Source: Sebastes aleutianus
Taxonomy: Eukaryota > Chordata > Actinopteri > Perciformes > Sebastidae
DNA: 64,000 nt
NCBI GenBank assembly: GCA_916700875.1
Contig: CAKAKS010000032.1
Coordinates: forward strand, 11,964,129-12,028,128
Direction of reading: 5' to 3'
Position numbers and translations under genes: made by a program. The notes beneath the pieces were generated by a model. It saw only the letters and a program-made list of their open reading frames with translations. It did not search any database and had not been told where the DNA came from. Below, piece after piece: positions 51,674-63,667 of the stretch. How positions within the stretch are numbered: the first letter of the stretch is position 1; each line of letters starts with the position of its first letter.

Positions 51674-54224
51674 TTAATACCTAACAAGAATAAAAAGAGA
51701 CAAGTTTGTAGACGTTTGAATACATCTAGCCTGTACTTTTAATTATTACCAATTGATAAAACACGCGAAATGCTGATAATTAAAACTTAATTTGTGAGTA
51801 TAGTTACCTTGGCCAGAGAATAGTGACCGGGCTTTTAAGTTTCCATTAAAACAAAAAGCTGTAAAAATCCCTGTCTGTCCAAACATCATCTTGTGCACTA
51901 TCGACTTTAGGGAGTTAGATGGGTAATTTACGACATCGATTGAGCCTGGGTGGGGGGGATCCTCACCAGTGGGGAGAGCGAGGGCCACTTGGAAGCACTT
52001 AGGGGCCCCGGGTGCTGGGGTTGTCTCTGGGGTTAATGCAGCCAGCGCTGCTGGCTCTGACGGATGGCTGGGAAGCCCCAATAAATCAGCCCCTCTGCCA
52101 GGAAAGATGGAGGCAGAGGAGGGGTGGGGGTACAAAGGGGACCACTCCAGCCTCGTCACGCCCCTCCCTTTTTGAAAGGCTCTTGAAACACCGGAGGCTC
52201 GCTGTTCAAAAGTACACATCTCCATCATGCAGATACACACACACACACACACACACACTTTCTTTCTTTCTTCTATCTCCTCCACAACTCCAGACCTGCA
52301 CTCCATGCCAGCCCATAGGACCGTGGGCATTTTCACCTCACAATTAAAAAAGACATTAGGGGTGGGGGGGGAGAGGGAAAAAAGAGAGAGGGGGGGGGGG
52401 TCAAAGGAGGAGAGAGAAAAGGATTGAAAGAAAGGAGGACAACGATATGGAAAGGCTGATTAATTAAGGGTTCCTCTCTGGCTATAGAATAGATGAAGTT
52501 TCAGGATCAATTAATTAGCAAGCTAGCCTACGCACGTCAATGGATCTAATAGCCTGCTCTCATTTGTAACTTTTATTACCCCGCTGCTGTGGAGTGGCTC
52601 TCAGCCAATCAGACGACACGTGGAGATGATGCTACGTGGCCATTAACTGGAGAGAGGGGAGAAAACCCCTCCCGTTTCACAGACCAGTTGAAGCGACACT
52701 ATCAATTATATCAATGTAAAGTGTGTATATGCTGGAGGAAGATAGCAAAACACAGAATGTGACACGCATTAGTGAATTCTGTGTCTACTCAGGACAAGCA
52801 TGACATGCACATAGTGTATAAAACTAAATTGTGATATACAGTATATGATATGCCCCAGTGGATTATACTTCTGTGAGCCATTAGTGAAATTACAAACCCA
52901 GCTGTCAGTTTTTTTTTCTTGCTGTTGCGTTAGTTGTACGAGCTTCAGACTCCCATCATTCTCGCGCAGGCAGGTGAAGTGATGGAATTTAATATAATTT
53001 AGTGTTGAATGCAGGCAATCGGTGTAAAACGTCACAAACGGGAGTGTTTTTGAAAGATCCAGACTCGGCGCTCTGTGTCTGCGGCGCTCTATATGCGCCT
53101 ATTGATAAGATAAAAGAGCAGAGAGATGAAAGTGGAGCGAAACGGAGGGAGCGAGGAAGGGAGAGAAAAGAAAGGGATGCTTTACGTCTTTGCCGAGTTA
53201 CTAGGGGATTAGTCGCTGCTCTAATTGGCTCACCGAGAATTCATCTCAGTTTTTTCTTTCAGATTAGAGATAGATTTTTACACAGGTCAAGTCTGCTCCA
53301 GCGTCTCGGTTTCTGGGCTTCATTTTTAAAGCGGAGGATTCAAGAGACGTGACACGCCATCAACATTTGAAAACAGATCTGAGAAGGCATAGATTGGCAT
53401 GATCAAGGTGTTACCTGGATTCAGCCTCTGTGTATTGCTCACATCCATCCATTTGGTGTTAGATTGGTATGAGAGGATGAAGATGGAGCCCGGTTCTATA
53501 GACTATGGAGTCTAACTTCAAAGTACGTCTAGCATACTGTATTGACTTGAATATAAAGATCTGAATTTTAAGACGACTTTTGCAACACCTTTTAAGATAA
53601 GCGCTAAATACAGGAAGATAAATACGGTAAATAAATACCGTCTTTAAATGAAATACTGTGAACGTGCTGTAGCCTTTAAATATTTTAAATTCCATTATAC
53701 CATCTCAAGAGAATCATCATTAGCTAGTAGATCAGTAGAATCCAAACATCATGAACGCTCTCAGAAGGTAAAGCATTCAGGTCACTACTGTTTTTCTTCA
53801 CAACCACCGGAGACTGAGAGAGAGAGAGAGAGTTGAATGTTTAAAGGTTCTCTCTACGATATCCAGAGCATTAATATAGCATAAAACAACTATTTGCTAT
53901 ATAAAGAAATAGAGGAGTAATGTCTACCTGAGCAGAGAATGAAGTCGCTCTCCCACTGTATGTATTGTATTCCGAGCTTCTCTGTGCTTTGTTGACATAG
54001 CCGGGCAGGCCGAGTGTGCCTTTTAGTGTATGTTCATGCGTGTGAGCGTGCCCCACTGGCTAGCTCACGGCCGCCGCTCTGCACCACTCTCATACGGCGG
54101 TTACAGCTGATAACGCCATCCCAACCGGCAGTGTTGTTGCGGAAGTGTAGCACCCATCCTCTAGTTTCCCCCCCAGGTTAACAGTTAGCTCTGTCAGCAG
54201 TGTTGTCGTTGTTTTCACGTTTAG

Positions 54225-54610
54225 CGCATGCATCGATCTGGATCAATATATCGATTCAATTATCAAGAATCCAATATCATCGATGCAAAGTGAAAGCATA
54301 GATACATATCGTCATCTTTACGCCTTTATTTTGAAATTCCCATTAACATTTCCGTTAAAGCGCACCTCCTTCCTACAAAGCCAAGTAATAAAATGATTAT
54401 ATCATATTTTAGTTGCTTTTCGTGAGTTGATATAAATGTGACTGATTGTGTTAGGTAGACAAATGATATTGCCTCATATCAGGAGAAGGCCTCTGAATTA
54501 AAGAACATCGTATCGTGGCAGACAGTTATATCAGCAAATATCATATCGTTGTCCAAATCAATATAATATGGTATTATGGTGAAACTTGTGATTTACAGTA
54601 CACCCCTGCC
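54225..54610. mobile_element. Degenerate hAT-like repeat with 'atcgat/atatcgt' motifs
   Basis: The sequence contains 'gcatcgatctggatcaatat' at the left and 'atcatatcgttgtccaaatc', then 'acagtacacccctgcc', at the right. This is the style of hAT-like elements in fish with subterminal ATCGAT arrays. Termini and target duplications are no longer clear, so borders are approximate. Confidence 0.4.
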
Positions 54611-54879
54611 GTCGCCATGTTGAGAGCCCTGTGGAGGCAATAGATATGCTCTGAATTTTGATTTTAGCACCTCTAAGTATAAAACATCATTTTATATTCA
54701 GGCCAACACGGTTTATAGATCTTTCGGGTCATAATGGAATGGTGGTGTATGTGTTTTGTTGTTTGGGGATCATACAGTGATGTATGCTTGCTCCTGTTTT
54801 TCTCTTTTATCTGAGTGAAACACCATAAAATTCCTATCAAGCTGGTTGACATGACAATAAATTAATAATTGTTAATTAT

Positions 54880-55320
54880 ACACACAGATGCCAGTTTATT
54901 AGTACACCTAGCTCAAACTAGAGAGGTGTTGATTCAACTTTATGGTCATTTTGGACATTTGTGGTGCTGTTGAAGTGTATTGCATTATACAGAGAGGCAT
55001 TCCTCTTGTTTAGCCTACCCTCATTGATACAAATGGGGAGGACAAAATAATAGAAACATCTCAGTATAACGCAATACAATTTTAATGATCACAAAGTTGA
55101 ATCAACACCTCATAACGGTCGACAAAAACTGAGGGGCTGATACTTCCAAAGTAAGGTGTCATGGACAACACAGGCCTACCTGTCTGTACCCCTTTTACCC
55201 CGCCATCCTTCACATCACCAGCACCTGATTCATCTCCAACACACCGTACAGTAGCCACACTGACCTGAAGGAACTCGACAATCCATGGTGTCACTGTCAT
55301 TTAACACAGCGGCACCTCAG
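54880..55320. repeat. Dispersed repeat containing a 28-bp inverted repeat
   Basis: GAGGTGTTGATTCAACTTT (54923-54941, continuing to 54950) is repeated inverted at 55084-55111 as AAAGTTGAATCAACACCTC. The left side includes 'gccagtttattagtacacct', a phrase common in fish repeats. A minus-strand frame (55082-55300) spans the right half but has no recognisable domain. I treat the unit as an unclassified repeat. Confidence 0.4.
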
Positions 55321-57564
55321 CATCCAAGAAAGACAGCCTCGCAGCAGGGGATGTGAAATACGAGTATAATCTCCTGCGCTGATGTCGACCGCTAATGGTG
55401 AACGAGCGTGTTTCAACTAGAAGTCCCCTTCCCTTCCCTCCCTCCATCCTCCCTGTTCAGATGTAATTGACATGACTCCTACACAAGTTCGAGCCTGTCA
55501 TCACAGCGAGCGGTGAAAAACGCCGCTGCGTGCGGAAATGATTGATCTGAAAGACATTTTAGGGCTTTTTTGTGCTGAATTGTGATGTTTACATGTGTCG
55601 CGAGCCTTCTCTTTCCTTCTTCTCCCCTTTGTTATTTAATGATGATCATTTTCTATACGTCAAGACAGGATTTAGTTTGAGTTAGATCCAGTATTAGGTA
55701 GCCTTCTCTCCACTAAATATCCAACTTAAACATTGAGAAATTCTGTCAAGAAATATTTCAGCTGATGATCTATTTACCAGTCTCCTCTTTGGGAAAGCCT
55801 GCTATAACTATAACAGTATCAGCATCTGCACCTCAGCATTCTTCCATCTCTCATTCATATCCATTTTTGACCCCCCAATGAATCACATTTGCTTTTTTTC
55901 CCCCCTACTTCTTTCTCAATTTCCCCTCTCTCTTCTGTCTTTCTTGGCCACAGATTGGGGTCAGGAGTTTAGTAGGGGAAAAACATTTGGAGCCGGTGGC
56001 ACGGGGCCCAGAGCCTCTCGCAAAAAAAAAGAAAAAATAGAAAAAATAAATCGCTGTTCACACACACATTACAGAGAGCATTAACCTGCCCTGCTCTGCC
56101 TCTCCAAATGTCTCCATTACGACTCTGCTTGGAACAACACAGGCATCGCTAGTCGCAGCCAGCCATCAATTGATGTGAGCAGAAACAGAGAATTAGAGAG
56201 AGGGGAAAATAAAGAAAGACAGACAGGGGGCAGGGAGCAAGGTTTGACAGTCTTCAGAAAGGAATCCGAGATGAAAATATAGAAAAACACACCTGTGTGT
56301 CTAACAGTCGATAGCTACGCTATCTGCTCGCTTTCACTCGCCGTCAATGCGACGTTAACGTTATCACGGGGTCGATAAGTCACAATCTTTGAATAGACAG
56401 GCTTGTGTTTTCATTTGGGAATAAAAAACCTGCGGTATATGAAGTGCAACGTGCTTCATACTTAAAAAAAAAAAAATACCAGCAAATTTATCTGCAGCCT
56501 TGTTTTTCTTTTGTTGAGTGTGACGGCGTTTCTATGATTTTATATTTAGTCTTGATGTGTAGTGTCTAGGTTCAGGTTAGTGGCACGTCACGATTGAGAG
56601 TCCCGTATATCACTCCTCCTATCCCTCGCTCTTTCTCTCAGTCCTCCAAGGGCAGCTTATTCCTCGAGGTGTCAAGGGCCTCCCGGTGTATGAGGAGGGG
56701 GAGGAGCGAGAGAAAGAGATATCAAAGAGAGGTATAGAGCGACGGAGAGCGGCGTCACCTTGGGGGGGTAAAGATGCGAGGATGATGACGACGATGCGTC
56801 CCCTTCTTCTTTCCCCTAATGTTTAATCATGAGCCTGTTGATGCTGATCCGTCCCTCCGATGCCTCACATTTCATTAAGGGACTCACCTTCGTTCCCATC
56901 TCATTCTGTATACAAGAGATGAGGGCACGTGGTATCGGCTGCGAGCGGCTGATCTTATCGCCACACAGAGCTGAAGAAGCTGGTTGATTTGTTTTTGGGT
57001 CCTGAGTGTAATGATAACCTCTTGTCAGCCGTGCCAGCACAGCTCAGACGTAAAAGAACTAATGTGTTTCTTTAGATGTCAACTTTGTATGTTAGAAAAA
57101 TGAGGAGAGAGGATGTTCATATTGGCAGTGACAGACTTCAGCAACAGCACATGCGCCCTGTAGCCACTATCTTGTGTGTGCATTCTTAGCAATGATCCTA
57201 TGGTTCAAACATCTTGACATACACTAAATTAGAAAGCTTATTGTAGTATTATAACTAATTTTCTATGATTCAGTGACAAACTAAGTGTTGCCTAATGCAA
57301 ACCCAGTAGACAGGTGTGTAGGAAGATGAAGTCAAAGCAAAAGTTCCCGCACAATATATTGTCATGGATACAAGATCCATACAAATTAAATTTGAGTAAA
57401 GATATATTTCTATAATGATACTAATCTAATCTTTTTTTTTTTTTTAAATGCCCTATAAATAAAAGTTAATTAAAAGATTACCAAAAAAAGGACAATATTC
57501 TTTAGCTTTATCTAAAGATATCACTACTATCAGGAACATTTAAGGGTACATTTATGTGCTTTGT

Positions 57565-57910
57565 TGGACGTCAATCAAGCTGCAACTTATTAAAAGCCAA
57601 TGGCTTTCATATATTTTCTATTTCGTTTTTGGATTTCTTGAGCTTTTTTTGAGCTGTCTCACACCTCCTTCGATTTGTTTACATGTTTTTCAGCTCTGAG
57701 TATCAACTCTTTTTCGTTTGTGCATTGCATTGTGGGACAATAGTGTGTATCAACAGCACACTCAAAAATAAAAGAAATACTAAATTCTAAAAAATAATAA
57801 TATATTTTTTTTGTTTTAAAATTTTATTTTTTATAATATAATATATATCTATATATATTAAGTTTTGTCACTTTGCCGCTTTACCGCTTTAACTTGCTTA
57901 GAATTAGTGT
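57565..57910 (+). repeat. Direct duplicate, copy 1
   Basis: Imperfect homology to 59745-60466 in the same orientation. Shared phrases include 'gtcaatcaagctgc', 'acttattaaaag', 'ttttctattt', and after the middle 'aagttttgtc' and 'agctttaac'-like sequence followed by 'ttgcttag' / 'ctgcttag'. The central element seen in copy 2 is absent here, apart from a short 'cagcacactcaaaaa' stretch. Confidence 0.6.
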
Positions 57911-59744
57911 GGAAATGTGTATCATAGACTTTTTAATCAAGTCTTTGTCCTCATTTTCATAACACGAGACTCTACTTTTTTTCTTAATTGGTTTTATTTT
58001 ACTTTATCAAACTATTTTAAAAACCAGGTCTTTCTTTACCTGCAGAGATTGTAAGGTTGTCATAGATCCGACAGCAATAGGAAAAGGAAAGATGCAGGTC
58101 AACCTGAAAAATGTTACAGTTGGATCACTTAAATGCTGCAGCCACTTATGGCAAATACGCAAGTTATTTTGATACCGTTTTTTCTTCATTCTTTTGACTG
58201 ACAGATCCGTCAACACTGCCATTTCTCCCTTACTGTTTCCCTGCTGCGCTCTCTTGCTGAAATTTCCTTTGATTATATGCCTTTAAGTTAGCTTTTATCT
58301 TTACTGAACTGCTGGGGAGTCTGAATATGAAAGAAAATTCGGTTTCCTTTTTCACTCTGTTTACAATTGTAATTATTTTAATGTAGCCGACTTTTGTATA
58401 TTCACATCCATCCCTCCAGTGATGCTGCGATTAACTCATGACAATACTATTTTAAAAGAGCAGTTGTCCATCAGTAAGTTAGGCACAGTAACTAAGCCTA
58501 CAGTTCTATGTCCTTATATTCCTCTATACTGGCCCTCAGGTACCTTACATAAGTAATGTGGGACCATTGTAGAAGAAGACTTATTTGCCGTTTGCAATAA
58601 AATGCTGAAGAAAAATGGCTGCCATTGGGACAAACACACGTAACGTACTACAACAACAGATCTTGATCAATATCTATCTTGTATGATTAAGTCCAAGTAA
58701 TAAAAGACGTGTTTAGCTTGGTGCCAAGTTACCTAATGAAACTTGGATGGGATTATATATAAAAATGTCATCTTGAATCGATGACATTGGGCTTTTAGTG
58801 TAATGTATGCTAATGTTAGCAAAGCAGGTATAGGGTATTACAGCATCCATCAGTTTCTGTGCAGGATATAAATATAATATAGTGCTAACGGTGTATTCTA
58901 TCATTTATTTCCGTCAGCGTGCCGTCACTGCAGGGATGTTGGATTGTTTGTTAGTATTATTATTATTATTAAGTGTCTGTTTGTGCATTTCCATCTGTAT
59001 AGATCAGGGTCAGGTGTCAAACAGCAGTGTGTTTTCTCAGTCCAGCCCTGACACTACGGACACCAGAGCCGTGTAATTAAATATACTCAAACATGTCAGT
59101 GTGCATACAAACTCTGCTTTATTTTTGAGTTTGCTGTCAATATTGTACCACAGTGCATTGCACAAAGGAAATTGAGGTGCTGCTCAGTCCATAAAAAAAA
59201 ATGAAATGAAAATTTTGACTCTAGGAACACCTCAGAAAACAAACAAATGAAAAATACATCTTTGGAAAAACATTTTTTGCTTCCTCTTCATCACGTTCAA
59301 ATGACAGTGACATTACAAAGTTACAGTTTGAGTGACGTCTGACAGCAGTTGTCTCGTACTGCATCATTTCAAGTTAAACAAAGATGGCAAAGTATGTCGA
59401 TTGTTATACATATACTGTAGATGTGTAACTTCTGAAACAGTGTACTATGAAATTAAAAGATAGTGCATGTCGTGTACTGTATACTTTTAGTATGCAGTAT
59501 GGAATTGGGACATGGAACAGGCAATTTCACTGATTAGCTCCTTCTTTCTGGTTGGAGACATGCTGGTTAGTGAAATCACTGGTGTAATAACACCTGATGT
59601 AACTGGAAACAGTTGGTGTGGGCCAAATCCATGTAGTAACTGTATATGTTATATACTATATAACAGTCTTTATAGTATACTGTTAAAAAAAAATCAATAT
59701 GCTTTACTGTTTTATACCAACAAGAATTAAATAATACGTGCACT

Positions 59745-60466
59745 GTTGGATGTCAATCAAGCTGCGACTTATTAAAAGACAAATGGCTTTCAAGTATTTT
59801 CTATTTAGTTTTTTGTTTGTTTTCTTGAGACTTTTCTTGAGCTTTCTCACCACCTTCTCCAATTTGTTTATATTTTTTTGCAGCTGTATCAACTAGGAAT
59901 GCACCAATACCGGATCGGATATATTGGTGACAATGGGGCCGATCTATTCAATTCAATTCTATGTTTGTGTAAAATATACATTATATACTGACAATTTTAA
60001 GTTTTGACCAATTTGTTGCTGCATTAAAAATGTTTACAATTGAATTGTAATTCCTGTTAATTTTGAATATTGCTAGTGTACGATTTTATTATTTTAATAA
60101 AATTCAGTAAATTTATATCTATATATTTATTTGTTACATCTTGTTACAAAGTTAGGAAAGCAATATTTAAGTCAAGCCTGATCCAGCCACTTTCACACAG
60201 TGAGGCATGCAGTTTCTTAATCAAACATTGGTATCAGATCTGTACTAGGTATTGGCCGATACCCACAGCCCAGGTATCGCTATTGGTATCGGGACTGAAA
60301 AAGTCGGATCGGCACAGCACACCTAAAAAAAAAAGACAAACAAAATTTAAAAAAAAATTATGATTTTATTTTTTAAATTTTTTTATTACATTTTTTTTCA
60401 TAATAAAATATATTTTTTATTTTCTAAGTTTTGTCCCTTTTCAGCTTTAACCTGCTTAGTATTAGC
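59745..60466 (+). repeat. Direct duplicate, copy 2, carrying an inserted element
   Basis: The left part (59745-59893) and right part (60326-60466) match the two halves of 57565-57910. The hAT-like sequence 59894-60325 lies between them. The copies are about 2.2 kb apart and well diverged. They may be two insertions of one larger repeat family rather than a local segmental duplication. Confidence 0.55.
59894..60325. mobile_element. hAT-like element with TAGGAATGCACCAATACC terminus
   Basis: The left end TAGGAATGCACCAATACCGG and the right end, reverse-complemented TAGGTGTGCTGTGCCGATCC, are imperfect inverted repeats. The interior shows 'ggtatcgctattggtatcgg' and 'tattggccgatacc', typical of fish hAT-like non-autonomous elements. 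The left flank gtatcaac has no good match on the right, where an A-run follows, so a target duplication is not shown. No transposase is encoded. Confidence 0.6.
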
Positions 60467-60595
60467 AAGTAGCCATCAGAACTCAAACTCCTGCTGCTGT
60501 TCTATCCCAGCTCGTTAATGGTAATTCCTTAATTACATTCACCTGGTGTTCCTGGTGCCAATCTTAGCAGTGGGATCTATATTATCAAATCTACT

Positions 60596-60617
60596 TGTCT
60601 GTCTGTCTGTCTGTCTC
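60596..60617. repeat. (TGTC)n microsatellite
   Basis: About five TGTC units. Confidence 0.85.
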
Positions 60618-60750
60618 TGCCTCTCCCATATGTTCCTCAAATGATGTGAGTATAAAAGAACTTAAAGCTCCGCCGAAGCTCTTTCACGTTTTCTTCCTCT
60701 CTCCATTCGTCTTCATCATTTCACATTACCCCTATCCATCCTCTAAGACT

Positions 60751-60777
60751 CCTTCCTTCCTTCCTTCCTTCCTTCCT
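60751..60777. repeat. (CCTT)n microsatellite
   Basis: About six CCTT tetranucleotide units in a pyrimidine-rich region. Confidence 0.92.
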
Positions 60778-62572
60778 CCGCTTCTCTTTTACACTTGTCC
60801 GTGTCGCCCCTTTCTCTCCACATATCTCTCTGTCTGCATCACGTCTGTATCTGTCTCCCTCTGACTTTATCATGTGAAACATCGCTTTATCCATCCCTTT
60901 AAGTATCTCAGTCTGCAACACCCCTCGTCTATCTTCCCTCCGCCTATCTCTCCATCTCTGTCTCTCTAAACATTTTCCTTTGCCACCATCGCTGGATTGC
61001 TTCACATGTCTGTATCATGCTTTATGTTGCTTTCTCCTTTCCGTTTGGACTCTTTGTCAGCTCATCTGACTCTTTATTACTTGTAACCCTTTCATTTTTT
61101 ATTTCAATCTTGGCACTTCGGTGGTGGCCTACTAGCATGATAGCATGCTAATGCTGGTGTGTACCTGTCATTCCTGTCAGTGTGTGTATGTGTGTGTGTC
61201 TTCAGGGGTCGGGGTGGTGGCTCTGCTTAGCTCTCTGGTTGGCTGAGCCCATCTGTCACTCAAAACGGGCGACCTGCGGGTCCCGGTTGCCAGCCAGCCG
61301 TATCGCCACTTCGACAGAATTATGAAAATTCCTGTCTATTGCTCATTGGCCCAATTGAATTACAAGCAGTGCCGTGTTCCGTGCAAGGTTTTTAAACGGC
61401 TGATTTAAGGCACACACACACACACGCGCACTACTGCCATGGATGAGGGTTAGCGTGGCTATTTATTCCCCTCCATTTGCAGAGCAGGAAGATATTGTCT
61501 GCCTTTGCATATGACTCTTGTTTTGATAGATTTTTGATTGAGTTCTTCTCGGTGTTTGTGTCTTTGTATCTTAATATGTCGCCAAGGCTTTTGTTTTCAT
61601 CACACTGTTTCTGCAGTTTATGGTGAATTATTTGCTTCGCAGGACGTCTATTCAGCGTCATTTCTCCCTACAGCACTTCACATCTGTTGTCATTTCATTA
61701 CAGACATTTATTTGACACTGTGTGCCTGCCAAGACACTCTGGATAAATCACACTGTTATTTTGTCTGCTTCCACACACCTGAGTGGAAGAAAAAGGCAGA
61801 AAATGGTCTTATTTTCTACTTCCAGCAGTTATTTTTATTGGTATAAGCAACAGCACAGCACAGTCTGTTTATCACTAAGCATATTTTCAGTCAAAGAGAA
61901 TCAGGTTTCAGTGAGCTGGTGTGTACTCAGTAGGTACAGTACATTCATACAGTCGCCCCCAGCGATCAAACAGAAGCTGCATTTGAATGACTCTTTCTTC
62001 CCTCCCAAAGCCACGGTGACAGGTTGCTACTTGTTAGACCTCCAGTCTGCCTGCTGTCTCTGTTCCTATTTGACTGACTGACTGGCGATATTTCTGCCTC
62101 TTTTTTGTCTTCATGTCTGTCTCTTCTGCTTGCTTACCTGATTGCCTGTCTACCTGCTTGCATATATGTCAGTATCTGTTCTTGAATACACTGAAAATGG
62201 ACATTTTTTAAAGGTCCCCTAAAAAGGTTTTCTCTATATAAAGTAGTTACAGACAGCTTGAAAAGGAGCTAGATGTCAACAATGAGGAGAAAAGTATAAA
62301 TTATAGCTCAGGGCTGCATTAACCACAGTACAGTAACCACTTTTGGCCATGATAACAACTTCCCCAGGTCATAGAAGTGTTTAAACAATGGATCTGTTGG
62401 GAAGACTCAATCATGACACAAGTGATCATCGTATTTACAGTTTGCAAACAATGATGACATACATAAGTGTCCGCGCGCAGTTTGGAAACAGAAGTGCGGC
62501 GGAGTACAATAGCTTGTCAAGCTACGCAAGGGCATTAACCACCAAAGATCGCGAATGCAACCTAAACAAATT

Positions 62573-62900
62573 GGCTTTCCAGATCCTTGTGCTATCAGTG
62601 AGTGGGTAGAAGACATTAGCAAGAGGCCCAATATTCAGTGGCTCAATATATATACATGTATTTTGTGGAGAAACCTAGCATGTAACGTTACACCATCGAG
62701 AAATTACGAGCATATATGTCACTAGATGCTTACAACTACGTTTTTTGTGATCATGTACAGAACATCAAATACCATGACAGACTCAGAGTTTTGAGTTTAT
62801 TGAGTTTTGAAATGACTGCTGCAATCACGACTATTTTTGATCATGTCCTCAGTCCAGTGGTATTCAACACGTTTGGTTTAACGAGTGATCATGTTAATAG
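62573..62900 (+). pseudogene. Broken fragment of a multicopy fish protein (SWIM/YqaJ-type family, tentative)
   Basis: One frame near 62573-62719 reads GFPDPCAISEWVEDISKRP and stops at 62717-62719. A different frame from 62716 reads MSLDAYNYVFCDHVQNIKYH. I recognise SLDAYNYxxxxHVQxxKYH as a stretch of a repetitive teleost protein family whose members carry a SWIM zinc finger and a YqaJ-like recombinase domain. The identification is from memory and only moderate. The change of frame, the in-frame stop and the loss of everything downstream show a dead copy. The + frame at 62388-62609 may be an unrelated upstream piece. Confidence 0.4.
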
Positions 62901-63046
62901 GTGACTCTCAGCCGAATGCGTCGTGGTTGCTCATAGTGACGCAAAACAAAGCCTATAATCAATTTGAAATGAATACTTATCTTTGGTTATTCTCGACGCC
63001 AATCAGTTACTACGAGCAACCCCCACACATTCCGCTGAAAGTCACC
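62900..63046. repeat. Long imperfect hairpin, arms about 48 bp
   Basis: GGTGACTCTCAGCCGAATGC at the left matches the reverse complement of the right end, GGTGACTTTCAGCGGAATGT. The match continues through GTTGCTC and neighbouring bases. About 50-60 bases separate the arms. It follows directly on the coding-like remnant, so it may belong to the same repeat. Confidence 0.65.
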
Positions 63047-63413
63047 AGTTTGGCCACTTGTTAAGCCGAAACGGTGAAATGGTTATGATCCTGTTGGAAT
63101 TCTGTAGAACTTGAGTCCGCTGTTGGAATATCGATTCTCATAACTGAACACACAACAAGCAGACATTTTGATGGTGGTAATCATTTTTATTCACTGTTTA
63201 AAGCTTGCGAACTTCTCTGGATGGCTTGGGCAAAAACGCCACTTTCGTTGCCAACATGCACGCACATATTTTTGATGACGTCGGCTGTAGAATGGTCTAT
63301 AAGAAAGTTAATTTAAAAAGCACACATACTTTAGGATTGAAGAAATAAATCGTTGACCCTCATTGCCGGAAAAAGTCACCAGATTGGTTCCCAGTTCAGT
63401 TCAACAGTGCTGA

Positions 63414-63660
63414 TAGACCTTTTTCAGGGCAGACATTTTGACTTGTCAAAATTGGAATAGCACAGGTGTAACAGCACTGATTACATTAATATTGTCTCTG
63501 TTCCATTTAAGGGTCCCATTAAGCCTTGCCAGTGAGTCAGCATGAATAATGCAGGGGCCTTGGAACTGGTAAAACTAAATGGTATGCAGCCATTGTTATG
63601 AAAGACTGCTGTGCTTTTCATGCTATGACATGGCAAAAAGTCTGCTGTGAAAAAGGTCTA
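63414..63660. mobile_element. MITE with TAGACCTTTTTCA terminal inverted repeats, 247 bp
   Basis: The left end TAGACCTTTTTCAGGGCAGAC and the right end, reverse-complemented TAGACCTTTTTCACAGCAGAC, match at 19 of 21 positions. A TA dinucleotide lies at each border, compatible with TA target-site use as in Tc1/mariner elements, though it could be part of the terminus. No coding sequence. The terminus is shared with 50781. Confidence 0.7.
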
Positions 63661-63667
63661 TTGTAAT

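Noticed and set aside
51746..52336. 196-codon minus-strand ORF
   Set aside because: It starts near a CA repeat and has no recognisable domain or flanking splice signals that suit a gene. It is kept only as unexplained open frame inside intron 2.
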